The notes beneath the pieces were generated by a model. The model was given only the letters and a program-made list of their open reading frames with translations. It searched no databases and was not told the DNA's origin. Below, one piece after another: positions 43,849 through 54,294 of a DNA stretch of 64,000 nt. The stretch spans positions 92,407 to 156,406 of the forward strand of contig NZ_MRUL01000010.1 in the NCBI RefSeq assembly GCF_002006995.1. The letters run 5' to 3'. Each line of letters starts with the position of its first letter. Position 1 is the stretch's first letter. Made by a program: the position numbers and the translations under genes. The stretch comes from Izhakiella australiensis. GTDB lineage: Bacteria; Pseudomonadota; Gammaproteobacteria; Enterobacterales; Enterobacteriaceae.

Positions 43849-45789
43849 TCATTCAGGGCGAATATTTTTTTGGTTGCGGTTAACTAACAGCGTCGCAGCA
43901 AAAAAATCTCCCTGCCCACCGGTGACGCCCAGTTTCTCCAGGGTTCGCCATTCCTGTGCATTTTTCACCCCGGCAGCAAAAACCCGGGTCGGCGTCTTAG
44001 CACAAACGTCCACCAGGCTACGTACAAACAGCTGGTTTTCCGTACGGCGATCGATATTACGTACCAACCCCGGGTGAAGCTTAATCAGCTCGACCGAAAA
44101 CTGCTTGATGTAGGCGGTACTGACTACCGTTAAACCAGCCTGGTTAACCGCCACCCGGCAGCCAAATCCATATAACAATCGAAAGACAGGCTGTAATCGG
44201 CTGATGTGTTGACAAACATCCGCCTCAGCAAGTTCAAATAAAATGCGTTTTCTTTGCGATATGCTGCACTGGAGCAAGGTATCGCGCAGCCAGTTAATGA
44301 ATGAGCGCTGCAGCAATGAGTCAATCGTTACCGGTACGGCGAGGGCTTCCTGCGGCCACATATCCAGCAGCGACAAGATGCCGCTTACCATCTGGCGATC
44401 GTAATTCTCCGCCATGCCCATCTGCTGGACCATCGGCAGATATTCTGCCGACAGCACCTCTTTTTCACCGTCAAAAATACGCGGCATCATCTCACGATGA
44501 TGGACAACATTATCGCTGGTTAACGCCGGCTTCTGATACAGCCGCGTACCGCCGCGATTAAGGGTTTGCTCCAGCAGCGTGCGCCACTTCACGCTACCGC
44601 GGCCAAAGATTTGCGAGGTGCCTTCACCTATTGACCAGCTATTCCCTCCCTGCAGGGCGGCATTACGCGTAGCCCGCTCCACGCTGTCCATGACCTGCTG
44701 CGTCGTCTGTTCGCTATGCCAGGCGGTGATGCCGATATGGATCATGTCATTACGATCGAACAAGCGGGTAGGCGGCAGAGAGTCGACAGCGTTTATCAAC
44801 TGGGCGGCGATGCTGTCAGCTTCCTTTAACGTTCGGTGAGGCAGTAATACCGCATAATCGCTGCGAAAATAGCGCGCCAGCAACGCGCCGGGATAGCGCA
44901 TAATAAATGTGGAAAGCATATTCACAATATCAAACTGGTACTCATCGATGCGGTGCGTGCCCCAGCGCTCGCGAACTGACTCTATATCCGGCAGGCGGAT
45001 CATCATCACCACGCCGTGCGTGCCTACGTTTTCAGGATCTTCCAACAGATTAGTAAGCTGGCTATCGAAGAACAGGCGATTATACAAACCGGTGTGGGCG
45101 TCCTGCGAGGCAAAAGCGCGGATCAGCGTATCGATGCGAATGCGCTGTTCGCCAGACTCCCGCAGGTCAGCGAGCAGCAGGTCGAGGGCGCTACTGGTTC
45201 GCGGCGGCCACTCATGTACCGACCCCTGCTCCACGCTGCCGCGCTCGCCGGTGAGAATGCGCCCGGCGCGGGCTTCCAGCTGCTCCATTCCTTTTAGCTG
45301 CCGGTAAAGCCAGCGATTAGCCACCAGCAGGATTATCATCATCAACAGCACCACAACGCCAACCGCAGCCATCAGCGAAGAGCCAATCAACGAGGTGAAC
45401 CAGGTTTTCAGGGTGTCCAGCCAAAAAATGCGCAGCTCCAGCTGGGGATGATGGGGCAATCTGATGCGGGTCTCGGCGTAACGATTCGGCTCATCGCTGA
45501 TCAGCGCGTCCTGATGCTGCATCACCTGCAACAGCGTCTTATCCTGCTGTACCAGATCGATACGCACGATTTGCATTGGCAGCATCATTTTGCGCAGCCA
45601 GTCGCCGATTTCAACGGGCTGCTGATGCTGCAAAGCCTCATCGACTTCCATGGCGATGATATGTACTCGCTTCTCGACGCGCTGATTACCCAGCCAGAAA
45701 AAACTCACTAAGCAGCCGACCAGCATTAACAGCATTGCCAGCACGCTAAGAAAGGTAATAAACGCAGAAAGTTTGGTGGTTAATCGCAT
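43849..45789 (-). CDS. csrD: CsrD, RNase E specificity factor for CsrB/CsrC decay
   Basis: CsrD targets the small RNAs CsrB and CsrC to RNase E and so tunes CsrA activity. ATG 45789 gives 646 residues, the E. coli length; the frame continues 18 bases upstream. It has two membrane segments (about 10-30 and 130-155), a HAMP-like linker, and degenerate GGDEF and EAL domains. The GGDEF site reads FRSDYA and the EAL site reads EMM (HHREMMPRIFD), so no cyclic-di-GMP synthesis or breakdown is expected, as for E. coli CsrD. Confidence 0.95.
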   Translation of the reverse strand: MRLTTKLSAFITFLSVLAMLLMLVGCLVSFFWLGNQRVEKRVHIIAMEVDEALQHQQPVEIGDWLRKMMLPMQIVRIDLVQQDKTLLQVMQHQDALISDEPNRYAETRIRLPHHPQLELRIFWLDTLKTWFTSLIGSSLMAAVGVVVLLMMIILLVANRWLYRQLKGMEQLEARAGRILTGERGSVEQGSVHEWPPRTSSALDLLLADLRESGEQRIRIDTLIRAFASQDAHTGLYNRLFFDSQLTNLLEDPENVGTHGVVMMIRLPDIESVRERWGTHRIDEYQFDIVNMLSTFIMRYPGALLARYFRSDYAVLLPHRTLKEADSIAAQLINAVDSLPPTRLFDRNDMIHIGITAWHSEQTTQQVMDSVERATRNAALQGGNSWSIGEGTSQIFGRGSVKWRTLLEQTLNRGGTRLYQKPALTSDNVVHHREMMPRIFDGEKEVLSAEYLPMVQQMGMAENYDRQMVSGILSLLDMWPQEALAVPVTIDSLLQRSFINWLRDTLLQCSISQRKRILFELAEADVCQHISRLQPVFRLLYGFGCRVAVNQAGLTVVSTAYIKQFSVELIKLHPGLVRNIDRRTENQLFVRSLVDVCAKTPTRVFAAGVKNAQEWRTLEKLGVTGGQGDFFAATLLVNRNQKNIRPE

Positions 45790-46018
45790 CCCTGTGCCTG
45801 TATTCACTGCGGTTTATGAAATCATCACTCGTCAGACTCAGTCCAGTAAGCCAGGGCGGTGACGGCCTGTCAGCAATTTGTAACGGCTGTGGCAGCTGGA
45901 AAAATACCACAACTTTCGCAGCCTGGCTTGCCCGATATCACGCAGAATGGAATTTTCGCGAGTATAGTTTGTTAATATCCATTTTCGCCGACAATCACCT
46001 ATTTTTCAGGAGATTCTT

Positions 46019-46996
46019 ATGCAGGCTTTGTTACTGGAACAGCAGGACGGACAGACGCAGGCACAACTGCGGGATATCTCACCGGATGCGCTACCCGAGG
46101 GCGAGGTTACCGTTGAAGTGGACTGGTCAGGCATAAACTATAAAGATGCGCTGGCCATTACCGGAAAAGGGAAGATTATTCGTCAGTTCCCGATGGTTCC
46201 CGGCATCGACTTCGCCGGACGCGTGCTGCACAGCAGCGATCCGCGCTTTCATCACGGCCAGTCAGTGATTCTCACCGGCTGGGGCGTCGGCGAAACGCAC
46301 TGGGGCGGGCTGGCTGAACAGGCAAGGGTGAAAGCCGACTGGCTGGTTGCCATGCCGGAAGGGCTGGACAGTCGTAAAGCGATGGTTATCGGTACCGCCG
46401 GCTTTACCGCCATGCTGTGCGTAATGGCGCTGGAAGACGGCGGCATTACGCCACAGAGCGGTGAAATACTGGTGACCGGCGCCGGCGGCGGCGTTGGCAG
46501 CACCGCCGTCGCGCTGCTGCATGCGCTGGGCTATAAGGTCTGCGCCCTGAGTGGCCGTAGCGCAACCCACCCGATGCTACAGCAGTTGGGAGCGGATACC
46601 ATTATTGGCCGGGAAGCGCTAAACGGCGATTGTCGTCCGCTGGAAAAACAGCGCTGGGCTGGCGCCATCGATACCGTGGGCGATAAAGTGCTGGCCAACC
46701 TGTTAACCCAGATTCACTACGGCGGCGTTGTCACCGCCTGCGGTTTGGCCGGCGGCGTTAACCTGCCGACGACCGTTATGCCGTTTATTTTGCGCAACGT
46801 TCGCCTGCAAGGCATTGATTCAGTTAGCGTACCCGTCGCGCGCCGCGTTGAAGTCTGGAGGCGGCTGATCAAAAACCTGCCGGCAACCTATTACCAGTTG
46901 GCTACCCGTGAAGTGGCGCTGGCGGATGCCGCTGAAGCCGCACGCCAGCTGCTGGCGAACAACGTTACCGGTCGTACGCTGGTCAAAATACGCTAA
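46019..46996 (+). CDS. acuI: AcuI, acrylyl-CoA reductase (NADPH)
   Basis: AcuI reduces acrylyl-CoA to propionyl-CoA and protects against toxic acrylate derivatives. The 325-residue medium-chain dehydrogenase/reductase (YhdH group) has the NADPH motif GAGGGVGSTAVALLHALGY, with conserved NYKDALAITGKGKI and GTAGFTAMLCVMALE segments and no zinc ligands. It has AGGAG upstream of its ATG. It is divergent from csrD. Confidence 0.96.
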   Translation: MQALLLEQQDGQTQAQLRDISPDALPEGEVTVEVDWSGINYKDALAITGKGKIIRQFPMVPGIDFAGRVLHSSDPRFHHGQSVILTGWGVGETHWGGLAEQARVKADWLVAMPEGLDSRKAMVIGTAGFTAMLCVMALEDGGITPQSGEILVTGAGGGVGSTAVALLHALGYKVCALSGRSATHPMLQQLGADTIIGREALNGDCRPLEKQRWAGAIDTVGDKVLANLLTQIHYGGVVTACGLAGGVNLPTTVMPFILRNVRLQGIDSVSVPVARRVEVWRRLIKNLPATYYQLATREVALADAAEAARQLLANNVTGRTLVKIR

Positions 46997-47129
46997 CCTT
47001 GCCGCGCCCTGACAGCAGTTCAGGGCGCTGCTCGGCTGGGAAATTTCATATTTAACGCTAAAAACTCGCCGCCAATGCGGATTGATCTCATGCTTACTGC
47101 CAGAGCTGCAGACTTTATGGGAGACCGCA

Positions 47130-48137
47130 ATGAACGCACCGTTCAATAAATTCACTGAAAATGACGTAACACCCGAGGCGATTTTCAACGCCAACCGGCG
47201 TCAGCTTTTGAAACGGCTGGGGCTCGGCGCGGCGGCGATAAGCCTGCCCGGCATGGTGCAGGCCGATGTTCTTTCATGGTTCAAGGGTAACGATCGTCCG
47301 AAGGCCCCCTCGGGTAAAAAGCTGGCGTTTAGCCAGCCGGAACAATACCAGGCAAAGCTGACGCTGACGCCGGAAGATAAGGTTACCGGTTACAACAACT
47401 TTTATGAGTTCGGGCTGGATAAAGCCGATCCGGCGGCCAATGCCGCCAGCCTGAAAACCGACCCGTGGAAAATCGAAATCGGGGGCGAGGTGGCCCGGCC
47501 CATGACGCTCGATATGGATGACATCGCTAAGCGCTTTACCTTTGAACAGAGAATTTATCGCATGCGCTGCGTTGAAGCCTGGTCAATGGTAGTCCCCTGG
47601 ATTGGCTTTGAATTGGGCAAATTACTGAAAGCCGCAGAACCCACCAGCAACGCACGCTACGTCGCCTTTCAGACGGTGTTTGCGCCGGACCAGATGCCCG
47701 GCCAGAAAGATCGCTTTATCGGTGGTGGCCTGCCCTATCCCTACGTTGAAGGATTAAGGCTGGATGAGGCGATGCATCCTCTGACACTGTTGACTACTGG
47801 CGTATACGGCAAAGCGTTGCCGCCGCAAAACGGCGCGCCAATTCGCCTCACGGTGCCGTGGAAATATGGCTTCAAAGGCATCAAGTCGATTGTCAAAATA
47901 ATGCTGGTAAAAGATATGCCACCCACCACCTGGAACCTGTTGGCGCCCGGTGAGTATGGCTTTTACGCTAACGTTAATCCCCATGTCGATCATCCTCGCT
48001 GGTCGCAGGCTACCGAGCGCTTCATTGGCTCTGGCGGGATCCTTGATGTTAATCGGCAGCCAACATTGTTATTTAACGGCTATGCTGATCGGGTCGCATC
48101 CCTTTATAAAGGGCTGGATTTACGGGAGAACTTCTAA
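47130..48137 (+). CDS. msrP: MsrP, periplasmic methionine sulfoxide reductase, catalytic subunit
   Basis: MsrP repairs oxidised methionine in periplasmic proteins with a molybdopterin cofactor. ATG 47130 gives 335 residues. The Tat signal has the twin arginine at residues 23-24 ([15 protein letters not shown]), and the Mo-coordinating cysteine is near residue 147 in [11 protein letters not shown]. Its membrane partner msrQ starts directly at the stop codon. In E. coli this pair lies elsewhere on the chromosome; here it is between acuI and aroQ. Confidence 0.95.
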   Translation: MNAPFNKFTENDVTPEAIFNANRRQLLKRLGLGAAAISLPGMVQADVLSWFKGNDRPKAPSGKKLAFSQPEQYQAKLTLTPEDKVTGYNNFYEFGLDKADPAANAASLKTDPWKIEIGGEVARPMTLDMDDIAKRFTFEQRIYRMRCVEAWSMVVPWIGFELGKLLKAAEPTSNARYVAFQTVFAPDQMPGQKDRFIGGGLPYPYVEGLRLDEAMHPLTLLTTGVYGKALPPQNGAPIRLTVPWKYGFKGIKSIVKIMLVKDMPPTTWNLLAPGEYGFYANVNPHVDHPRWSQATERFIGSGGILDVNRQPTLLFNGYADRVASLYKGLDLRENF

Positions 48138-48740
48138 GTGCGGCGACTCAATGTTAAACAAATCGGCTGGCTAAAAGTTGTGCTGCACATGGCGGCTTTT
48201 CTGCCGCTACTCTGGCTAATCCTGTCGATAAATCAGGGATGGTTCAGCGCCGATCCGGCGAAAGATATTCAGCACTTTACCGGCCGCATGGCCTTAAAAT
48301 TGCTGCTGGCGACCCTCGCCGTGACGCCGCTTGCACGCTACGGCAAGCAGCCACTGCTAATTCGCGTGCGCCGCCTGCTGGGACTGTGGTGCTTTGCCTG
48401 GGCCAGCCTGCACTTAATCAGCTATTCGCTGCTGGAGCTTGGCATCAACAATCTTAGCCTGCTGGGTGAAGAATTGGTTTCGCGTCCCTATCTGACGTTG
48501 GGCATCATTTGCTGGTTTATTTTGCTGTTACTGGCGCTGACATCTTTTCAGCGCGCGCAGAGAAAATTAGGTAAGCGCTGGCAAACACTGCACAACGCCA
48601 TCTATCTTGTGGTTATCCTTGCGCCGATTCACTACATCTGGTCAGTTAAGATACTTTCTCCGCAACCGCTGATCTATGCCGCTATCGCGCTAATTCTGCT
48701 GGTATGGCGCTGGAAAAAGTTTGCTAACTGGTGGCAATAA
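48138..48740 (+). CDS. msrQ: MsrQ, haem membrane subunit of MsrPQ
   Basis: MsrQ passes electrons from the quinone pool (or flavin reductase) to MsrP. The GTG start at 48138 follows the msrP stop with no gap. The 200-residue protein has about six hydrophobic segments and conserved histidines for haem, including those in [20 protein letters not shown] and PIHYIWSV. Confidence 0.94.
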   Translation: MRRLNVKQIGWLKVVLHMAAFLPLLWLILSINQGWFSADPAKDIQHFTGRMALKLLLATLAVTPLARYGKQPLLIRVRRLLGLWCFAWASLHLISYSLLELGINNLSLLGEELVSRPYLTLGIICWFILLLLALTSFQRAQRKLGKRWQTLHNAIYLVVILAPIHYIWSVKILSPQPLIYAAIALILLVWRWKKFANWWQ

Positions 48741-48964
48741 TGTGGCCTGTACCGCATATCCACTATCCAGACGCAGGTCATAGCGGCCTGAGGTTGATAA
48801 TCTTCGCTGATAAGACCAGTATTTAGCTGCTAATTGCGCTGATATCGTTATAATGCCCGCCTTTACTCGTCAGGAAAGTGCCTTTTTTGCAGTTAAAGGT
48901 GACAAATGTCTTTTCGCGAGGTATTTTGTGCGATGCTCATGTTATCGCAGGAGATGGCAGCAAG

Positions 48965-49417
48965 ATGACCATGAACTTCCACATATTGCTTTTGAACGGT
49001 CCAAACCTCAATCTGCTGGGGACGCGCGAGCCAGATAAGTACGGCAGCACCACCTTAAGCGAGATTGTCAGCCAGTTGACCGAACGCGCGGCAAATATGG
49101 GCGTCACTCTGAGTCATCTCCAGTCAAATGCGGAATATCAGCTGATTGACCGCATTCATGAAGCACGTGGCAAAGTCGATTACATCATTATTAATCCCGC
49201 GGCCTTCACCCACACCAGCGTTGCGTTGCGCGACGCGCTGCTGGCCGTGAGCATTCCTTTTATCGAAGTTCATCTGTCGAATGTACACGCTCGCGAACCC
49301 TTCCGTCATCACTCTTATCTTTCCGATATTTCGGCTGGCGTTATCTGCGGGCTGGGTGCTGACGGCTATACGTGGGCGTTACAAACGGCAGTCAAACGTC
49401 TGCAACATTCTAAATAA
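48965..49417 (+). CDS. aroQ: Type II 3-dehydroquinate dehydratase
   Basis: AroQ dehydrates 3-dehydroquinate to 3-dehydroshikimate in the aromatic amino acid pathway. The 150-residue protein has the type II signature [20 protein letters not shown], the catalytic tyrosine at about 26 in DKYG, and [18 protein letters not shown] 48965 follows a GGAGATGG site; ATG 48971 is also possible. It lies 20 bases before accB, which makes an aroQ-accB-accC operon. E. coli uses the unrelated AroD and lacks this gene here. Confidence 0.93.
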   Translation: MTMNFHILLLNGPNLNLLGTREPDKYGSTTLSEIVSQLTERAANMGVTLSHLQSNAEYQLIDRIHEARGKVDYIIINPAAFTHTSVALRDALLAVSIPFIEVHLSNVHAREPFRHHSYLSDISAGVICGLGADGYTWALQTAVKRLQHSK

Positions 49418-49437
49418 ACCAAGTACGGAACCCCTTC

Positions 49438-49908
49438 ATGGATATTCGTAAGATAAAAAAACTGATCGAACTGGTTGAAGAATCAGGTATTGCTGAACTG
49501 GAAATTTCTGAAGGTGAAGAGTCAGTTCGCATCAGTCGAGCACCTGTAAACACCGGTTATCCTGTTATGCAGCAGGCTTATGCTCCGCAATTTCAACCGC
49601 AACCAGCGCTTGCTACCGCCGTTGCTCCGGTTGCTGCGCCAGTGGCTGAAGCGCCGGCCAGCGCAGAGTTGAGCGGTCATATCGTGCGTTCCCCGATGGT
49701 GGGTACCTTCTATCGTACGCCAAGCCCTGATGCTAAAGCATTCGTGGAAGTCGGCCAGAAAGTTAATGCAGGCGATACCCTGTGCATTGTTGAAGCAATG
49801 AAGATGATGAACCAGATTGAAGCTGACAAGTCTGGCGTGGTGAAAGCCATTCTGGTCGAAAGCGGCCAACCTGTTGAATTCGACGAGCCGCTGGTCGTCA
49901 TCGAATAA
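49438..49908 (+). CDS. accB: AccB, biotin carboxyl carrier protein
   Basis: AccB carries CO2 on biotin for acetyl-CoA carboxylase, the first step of fatty acid synthesis. The 156-residue protein has an N-terminal domain ([16 protein letters not shown]), an Ala/Pro/Gln-rich linker (about 42-78) and the biotinyl domain with Lys122 in [10 protein letters not shown]. The thumb loop ([13 protein letters not shown]) is present. It forms an operon with accC. Confidence 0.98.
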   Translation: MDIRKIKKLIELVEESGIAELEISEGEESVRISRAPVNTGYPVMQQAYAPQFQPQPALATAVAPVAAPVAEAPASAELSGHIVRSPMVGTFYRTPSPDAKAFVEVGQKVNAGDTLCIVEAMKMMNQIEADKSGVVKAILVESGQPVEFDEPLVVIE

Positions 49909-49919
49909 CGAGGCGTACC

Positions 49920-51266
49920 ATGCTGGATAAAATTGTCATAGCTAATCGTGGAGAGATCGCCCTGCGCATCCTCCGCGCCTGTAAAGAATTAGGCATTAAG
50001 ACCGTTGCCGTGCATTCAAGTGCGGACCGCGATCTCAAACACGTCCTGCTGGCGGATGAAACCGTGTGTATCGGGCCACCGCCTTCAGTAAAAAGTTACC
50101 TTAATATTCCTGCGCTGATTTCGGCGGCCGAGATTACCGGCGCGGCAGCAATCCATCCTGGCTACGGCTTTTTGTCTGAGAACGCCGATTTTGCTGAGCA
50201 GGTTGAGCGTTCCGGCTTTATCTTCATTGGCCCGAAAGCGGACACAATCCGCCTGATGGGCGATAAGGTGTCCGCCATTAACGCCATGAAAAACGCCGGC
50301 GTTCCCTGCGTGCCCGGTTCAGGTGGCCCGCTCGGCGATGACATGGATAAAAACCGTGAAGTCGCGAAAAAAATTGGCTACCCGGTGATAATCAAAGCCT
50401 CCGGCGGCGGCGGCGGACGCGGCATGCGCGTAGTGCGTGCTGAAAAAGATCTGGAACATTCCATCACGATGACCCGTGCGGAGGCGAAAGCCGCCTTCAA
50501 TAACGATATGGTCTACATGGAAAAGTACCTGGAGAATCCGCGCCATATTGAAATTCAGGTCATGGCAGACGGCCAGGGCAACGCTATTTATCTGGCTGAG
50601 CGCGACTGTTCAATGCAGCGCCGTCACCAGAAAGTGGTGGAAGAAGCGCCAGCACCGGGCATTACGCCGGAACTGCGCAAATTCATCGGCGAGCGCTGCG
50701 CCAACGCCTGTATTGAAATCGGCTATCGCGGTGCGGGCACCTTTGAGTTTCTGTATGAAAACGGCGAGTTCTACTTCATTGAAATGAATACGCGTATTCA
50801 GGTAGAGCATCCGGTTACTGAAATGATCACCGGCGTCGATCTGATCAAAGAGCAGCTGCGAGTTGCTGCCGGCCAGCCGCTGTCGCTGAAGCAGGATGAG
50901 GTAAGAATCAAAGGCCACGCGGTTGAATGCCGTATTAATGCTGAGGATTCAAGCACCTTCCTGCCAAGCCCCGGCAAAATTACGCGCTTCCATGCGCCGG
51001 GCGGCTTTGGTGTTCGCTGGGAGTCACACATTTACGCCGGCTACACCGTGCCGCCGTACTATGACTCCATGATCGGCAAGCTGATTACCTATGGCGATAC
51101 CCGTGAAGTCGCCATCGCCCGTATGAAGAATGCCCTTGCAGAATTGATCATCGACGGCATTAAGACCAACGTTGAGCTGCAAATGAAAATCATGTCTGAT
51201 GAGAACTTCCAGAAAGGTGGTACCAACATCCACTATCTGGAGAAGAAATTAGGCATTCACGAATAG
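49920..51266 (+). CDS. accC: AccC, biotin carboxylase
   Basis: AccC uses ATP and bicarbonate to carboxylate the biotin on AccB. The 448-residue ATP-grasp enzyme has the N-terminal [20 protein letters not shown], the glycine-rich ATP loop [11 protein letters not shown], the catalytic region [14 protein letters not shown], and the C-terminal domain starting near [12 protein letters not shown]. It starts 11 bases after accB. Confidence 0.98.
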   Translation: MLDKIVIANRGEIALRILRACKELGIKTVAVHSSADRDLKHVLLADETVCIGPPPSVKSYLNIPALISAAEITGAAAIHPGYGFLSENADFAEQVERSGFIFIGPKADTIRLMGDKVSAINAMKNAGVPCVPGSGGPLGDDMDKNREVAKKIGYPVIIKASGGGGGRGMRVVRAEKDLEHSITMTRAEAKAAFNNDMVYMEKYLENPRHIEIQVMADGQGNAIYLAERDCSMQRRHQKVVEEAPAPGITPELRKFIGERCANACIEIGYRGAGTFEFLYENGEFYFIEMNTRIQVEHPVTEMITGVDLIKEQLRVAAGQPLSLKQDEVRIKGHAVECRINAEDSSTFLPSPGKITRFHAPGGFGVRWESHIYAGYTVPPYYDSMIGKLITYGDTREVAIARMKNALAELIIDGIKTNVELQMKIMSDENFQKGGTNIHYLEKKLGIHE

Positions 51267-51292
51267 TGATGCCCGGCATCACGCTCCGTGTA

Positions 51293-51316
51293 AAGGCCGG
51301 TTTACCGGCCTTTTTC
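51293..51316 (+). terminator. Terminator after accC
   Basis: AAAGGCCGGT (51293-51302) pairs with ACCGGCCTTT (51305-51314), followed by T. It lies between accC and yhdT. Confidence 0.85.
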
Positions 51317-51342
51317 TTTATGCCCATTGCAAGGTGAAATGC

Positions 51343-51591
51343 ATGGACAGTCGCTTTATTCAGGCACACAGAGAAGCGCGCTGGTCGTTCTGGCTGGCGG
51401 TGGCTTATCTGGTGCTCTGGGCTCTGACAGCCGGGCTTGCCGGTTCGCAGGCCGGCATTACCGGCCTTCCCCGCTGGTTCGAGCTTTCATGCCTACTGGT
51501 GCCGTTGCTGTTTATACTACTTTGCTGGCTGATGATCCGCATGGTGTTTCGCGATATCCCGCTGGAGGATGACAATGACGCGCCAACTTGA
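51343..51591 (+). CDS. yhdT: YhdT, small inner-membrane protein
   Basis: This 82-residue DUF997 protein has two hydrophobic segments (about 18-38 and 50-70) and conserved WFELSCLLVP and RDIPLEDD motifs. Its function is unknown. It overlaps the panF start by 17 bases, and in enterobacteria it always sits before panF, which suggests a link to pantothenate uptake; that link is inference. Confidence 0.92.
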   Translation: MDSRFIQAHREARWSFWLAVAYLVLWALTAGLAGSQAGITGLPRWFELSCLLVPLLFILLCWLMIRMVFRDIPLEDDNDAPT

Positions 51592-53020
51592 GGTCATTTT
51601 GCCGCTGTTGGGCTATCTGCTGCTGGTCGCCGGCCTGTCGCTATACGCAATGCGTAAGCGGCGTGAAGGGAATTTCCTTAATGAATATTTCCTCGGCGGC
51701 CGTTCAATGGGCGGCTTCGTGCTGGCCATGACGCTGGCGGCGACCTATATCAGCGCCAGCTCCTTCATCGGCGGCCCAGGCGCCGCCTATAAATATGGAC
51801 TGGGCTGGGTGCTGCTGGCGATGATCCAGGTGCCAACCGTCTGGCTCTCACTCGGCGTACTGGGTAAAAAGTTTGCCATCCTTGCCCGCCGCTATAATGC
51901 GGTGACCCTCAATGACATGCTCTATGCGCGCTACGGCAGCACGCTGCTGGTGTGGCTGGCTAGCCTGAGCCTGCTGGTGGCATTTATTGGCGCCATGACG
52001 GTACAGTTTATTGGCGGCGCGCGCCTGCTGGAGACCGCCGCCGGCATTCCTTACAACACCGGGCTGCTGATTTTTGGCGTCACTATCGCCTTTTACACCG
52101 CCTTTGGCGGCTTTCGCGCCAGCGTACTGAATGATGCCATGCAGGGGCTGGTGATGCTTGCAGGGACCTTCCTGTTGCTGTTCGCAGTTATCCATGCGGC
52201 CGGAGGCACCGGTCAGGCGATAGCGAAGCTGCAGCAGATAAACCCGCAGTTAATCGCGCCCGGCGGGGCTGACAATATCATCACGCCAACCTTTCTCGGC
52301 TCCTTTATCATCCTGGTATGCTTTGGCGTCATTGGCCTGCCACACACCGCCGTGCGCTGCATCTCTTACAAGGACAGTAAGGCGGTCCATCGCGGCATGT
52401 TTCTCGGCACCATCGTGGTGTCGGTACTGATGCTGGGAATGCATCTGGCGGGCGCGCTGGGTCGGGCGGTACTGCCGGATCTGAAAGTCCCGGATCTGGT
52501 GATCCCGACGCTGATGCTCGAAGTATTGCCGCCCTGGGCGGCCGGCGTATTCCTGGCGGCGCCGATGGCGGCCATTATGTCATCGGTCAATGCGCATCTG
52601 CTGCAATCTTCCGCCACGATAATCAAAGACCTTTATCTGCGAATCGCGCCACAGCATGCGGCTAACGAAAAGCGCCTGAAGCGCATTTCCGGGATGGCAA
52701 CGCTGCTGCAGGGTATACTGCTGCTGTTGGCGGCCTGGCGGCCGCCTGAGATGATCATCTGGCTTAATCTGTTATCCTTCGGCGGTCTCGAAGCTGTCTT
52801 CCTCTGGCCGCTGGTGCTGGGCCTTTACTGGCAGAATGCCAATGCAGCGGGCGCCCTGGCCAGCCTGATAGCCGGCGCCGTGAGCTATACCTTGCTGGCC
52901 AGCTTTAATCTGCAACTCTGGGGATTTCACCCCATCGTGCCTTCGCTGGCTTTCAGCTTGCTGACTTTTATTATTGCTAACCGTTTTGGCCGGGCTGCTC
53001 CTCAGCCGTCGGCCCCATGA
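51575..53020 (+). CDS. panF: PanF, sodium:pantothenate symporter
   Basis: PanF imports pantothenate, the CoA precursor, with sodium. The 481-residue protein is a solute:sodium symporter with about thirteen membrane segments and conserved ATYISASSFIGGPGAAYKYG and TAFGGFRASVLNDAMQG segments. I prefer ATG 51575, with GGAGG 6 bases upstream, to ATG 51569. It overlaps yhdT, and prmA follows 16 bases later. Confidence 0.96.
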   Translation: MTRQLEVILPLLGYLLLVAGLSLYAMRKRREGNFLNEYFLGGRSMGGFVLAMTLAATYISASSFIGGPGAAYKYGLGWVLLAMIQVPTVWLSLGVLGKKFAILARRYNAVTLNDMLYARYGSTLLVWLASLSLLVAFIGAMTVQFIGGARLLETAAGIPYNTGLLIFGVTIAFYTAFGGFRASVLNDAMQGLVMLAGTFLLLFAVIHAAGGTGQAIAKLQQINPQLIAPGGADNIITPTFLGSFIILVCFGVIGLPHTAVRCISYKDSKAVHRGMFLGTIVVSVLMLGMHLAGALGRAVLPDLKVPDLVIPTLMLEVLPPWAAGVFLAAPMAAIMSSVNAHLLQSSATIIKDLYLRIAPQHAANEKRLKRISGMATLLQGILLLLAAWRPPEMIIWLNLLSFGGLEAVFLWPLVLGLYWQNANAAGALASLIAGAVSYTLLASFNLQLWGFHPIVPSLAFSLLTFIIANRFGRAAPQPSAP

Positions 53021-53036
53021 CTGAAAAGAGAATGCT

Positions 53037-53918
53037 ATGCCCTGGATACAGATGAGAATTAACACCACCGGCGCTCAGGCGGAAGAGCTTGGCGATGCCC
53101 TGATTGAGCAAGGTGCGGTATCTGTAACCTTTCAGGATACCCACGACACGCCGGTTTTTGAGCCGCTGCCCGGAGAAACCCGGCTGTGGGGAGACACGGA
53201 CGTGATCGGACTGTTCGATGCCGAGACAACCATGGACGAAGTGGTCAATGCGCTGGCAGATCACCCGCTGCTGGGCGCCGACTTTCGCCACAAAATTGAA
53301 CAGATTGAAGATAAAGACTGGGAGCGCGAATGGATGGATAACTTCCACCCGATGCGCTTTGGCCAGCGCCTGTGGATTTGCCCCAGCTGGCGTGACGTGC
53401 CCAATCCCACAGCGGTCAACGTGATGCTCGATCCGGGACTGGCCTTTGGTACCGGAACCCATCCGACCACGGCACTCTGCCTGAGCTGGCTTGACGGCCT
53501 TGATTTAGCCGGAAAAACGGTGATCGACTTCGGCTGCGGCTCGGGCATCCTCGCCATTGCGGCACTGAAGCTGGGCGCTGCGCAGGCCATCGGTATCGAC
53601 ATCGATCCGCAGGCTATCCAGGCTAGTCGCGACAACGCGCAGCGCAATGGCGTTTCCGAGCGCCTGGCGCTCTATCTACCCCAGCAGCAGCCGGCCAATC
53701 TGCACGCCGACGTGGTGGTCGCCAATATTCTTGCCGGTCCCCTACGCGAGCTGGCACCGCTTATCAGCGTGCTGCCAAATGCCGGCGGCCATTTGGGCCT
53801 GTCCGGCATCCTGGCAAGCCAGGCTGAGAGCGTTAGTGAGGCCTACAAAGGCCTCTTTGCTCTCGATCCGGTGGCAGAGAAAGAAGAATGGTGTCGCATT
53901 ACCGGGACAAAGCGCTAA
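53037..53918 (+). CDS. prmA: PrmA, ribosomal protein L11 methyltransferase
   Basis: PrmA trimethylates lysines and the N terminus of L11. The 293-residue protein has a small L11-binding N-terminal domain (about 1-60), a linker, and a Rossmann methyltransferase domain with the SAM motif [20 protein letters not shown] near 162-181 and the [13 protein letters not shown] catalytic NPPY-like segment. Length equals E. coli PrmA. Confidence 0.97.
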   Translation: MPWIQMRINTTGAQAEELGDALIEQGAVSVTFQDTHDTPVFEPLPGETRLWGDTDVIGLFDAETTMDEVVNALADHPLLGADFRHKIEQIEDKDWEREWMDNFHPMRFGQRLWICPSWRDVPNPTAVNVMLDPGLAFGTGTHPTTALCLSWLDGLDLAGKTVIDFGCGSGILAIAALKLGAAQAIGIDIDPQAIQASRDNAQRNGVSERLALYLPQQQPANLHADVVVANILAGPLRELAPLISVLPNAGGHLGLSGILASQAESVSEAYKGLFALDPVAEKEEWCRITGTKR

Positions 53919-54294
53919 CTTGCTCAGCGGGCCGTCAGCATGGGAGTAGCCCGGCCGCCAACCGACAGGCTTGGTAATATCGCCGGTCTGCGCAAGCTGG
54001 CCTGAACAAACTATGTGCAGTTATTGTGGCAAATTTCAGCGGCATATGTAACGCCCGAAGCCTGCCAGGGCGTGGATTATCCCGTAATTCGATTCTTTAA
54101 AAGAAAAATTTTTGCTCACAATTTCAGCATAATTAGCTAACTTGTTGTTATAAAAAGCGATTGTAAAGTCATGCGTTAGCCGGTGACAATTACATTGATC
54201 TGTCAACAGGAATTGTTCAAAGTTTGGCCTTTCATCTTACGTAAAAAATGCGTAATATACGCCGCCTTGTGGACACACTATGGTCACGTTGTAC
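53919..54294. other. Gene-free dusB-fis control region
   Basis: These 376 bases end in the dusB-fis promoter (54230-54258). The A/T-rich stretch 54100-54250 resembles the E. coli region that binds Fis, IHF and CRP, but I do not assign single sites. No gene is visible. Confidence 0.7.
54230..54266 (+). promoter_or_regulatory. dusB-fis promoter with GC-rich discriminator
   Basis: TTTCAT (54230-54235) and TAATAT (54253-54258) are 17 bases apart and are followed by the GC-rich discriminator ACGCCGCC (about 54259-54266). The layout GGCCTTTCATC through GCGTAATATACGCCGCC is that of the E. coli fis promoter, which is controlled by ppGpp/DksA and growth rate. Confidence 0.8.

Noticed and set aside
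43849..45789. CsrD as an active cyclic-di-GMP enzyme
   Set aside because: Both the GGDEF (FRSDYA) and EAL (EMM) catalytic motifs are degenerate, as in E. coli CsrD.
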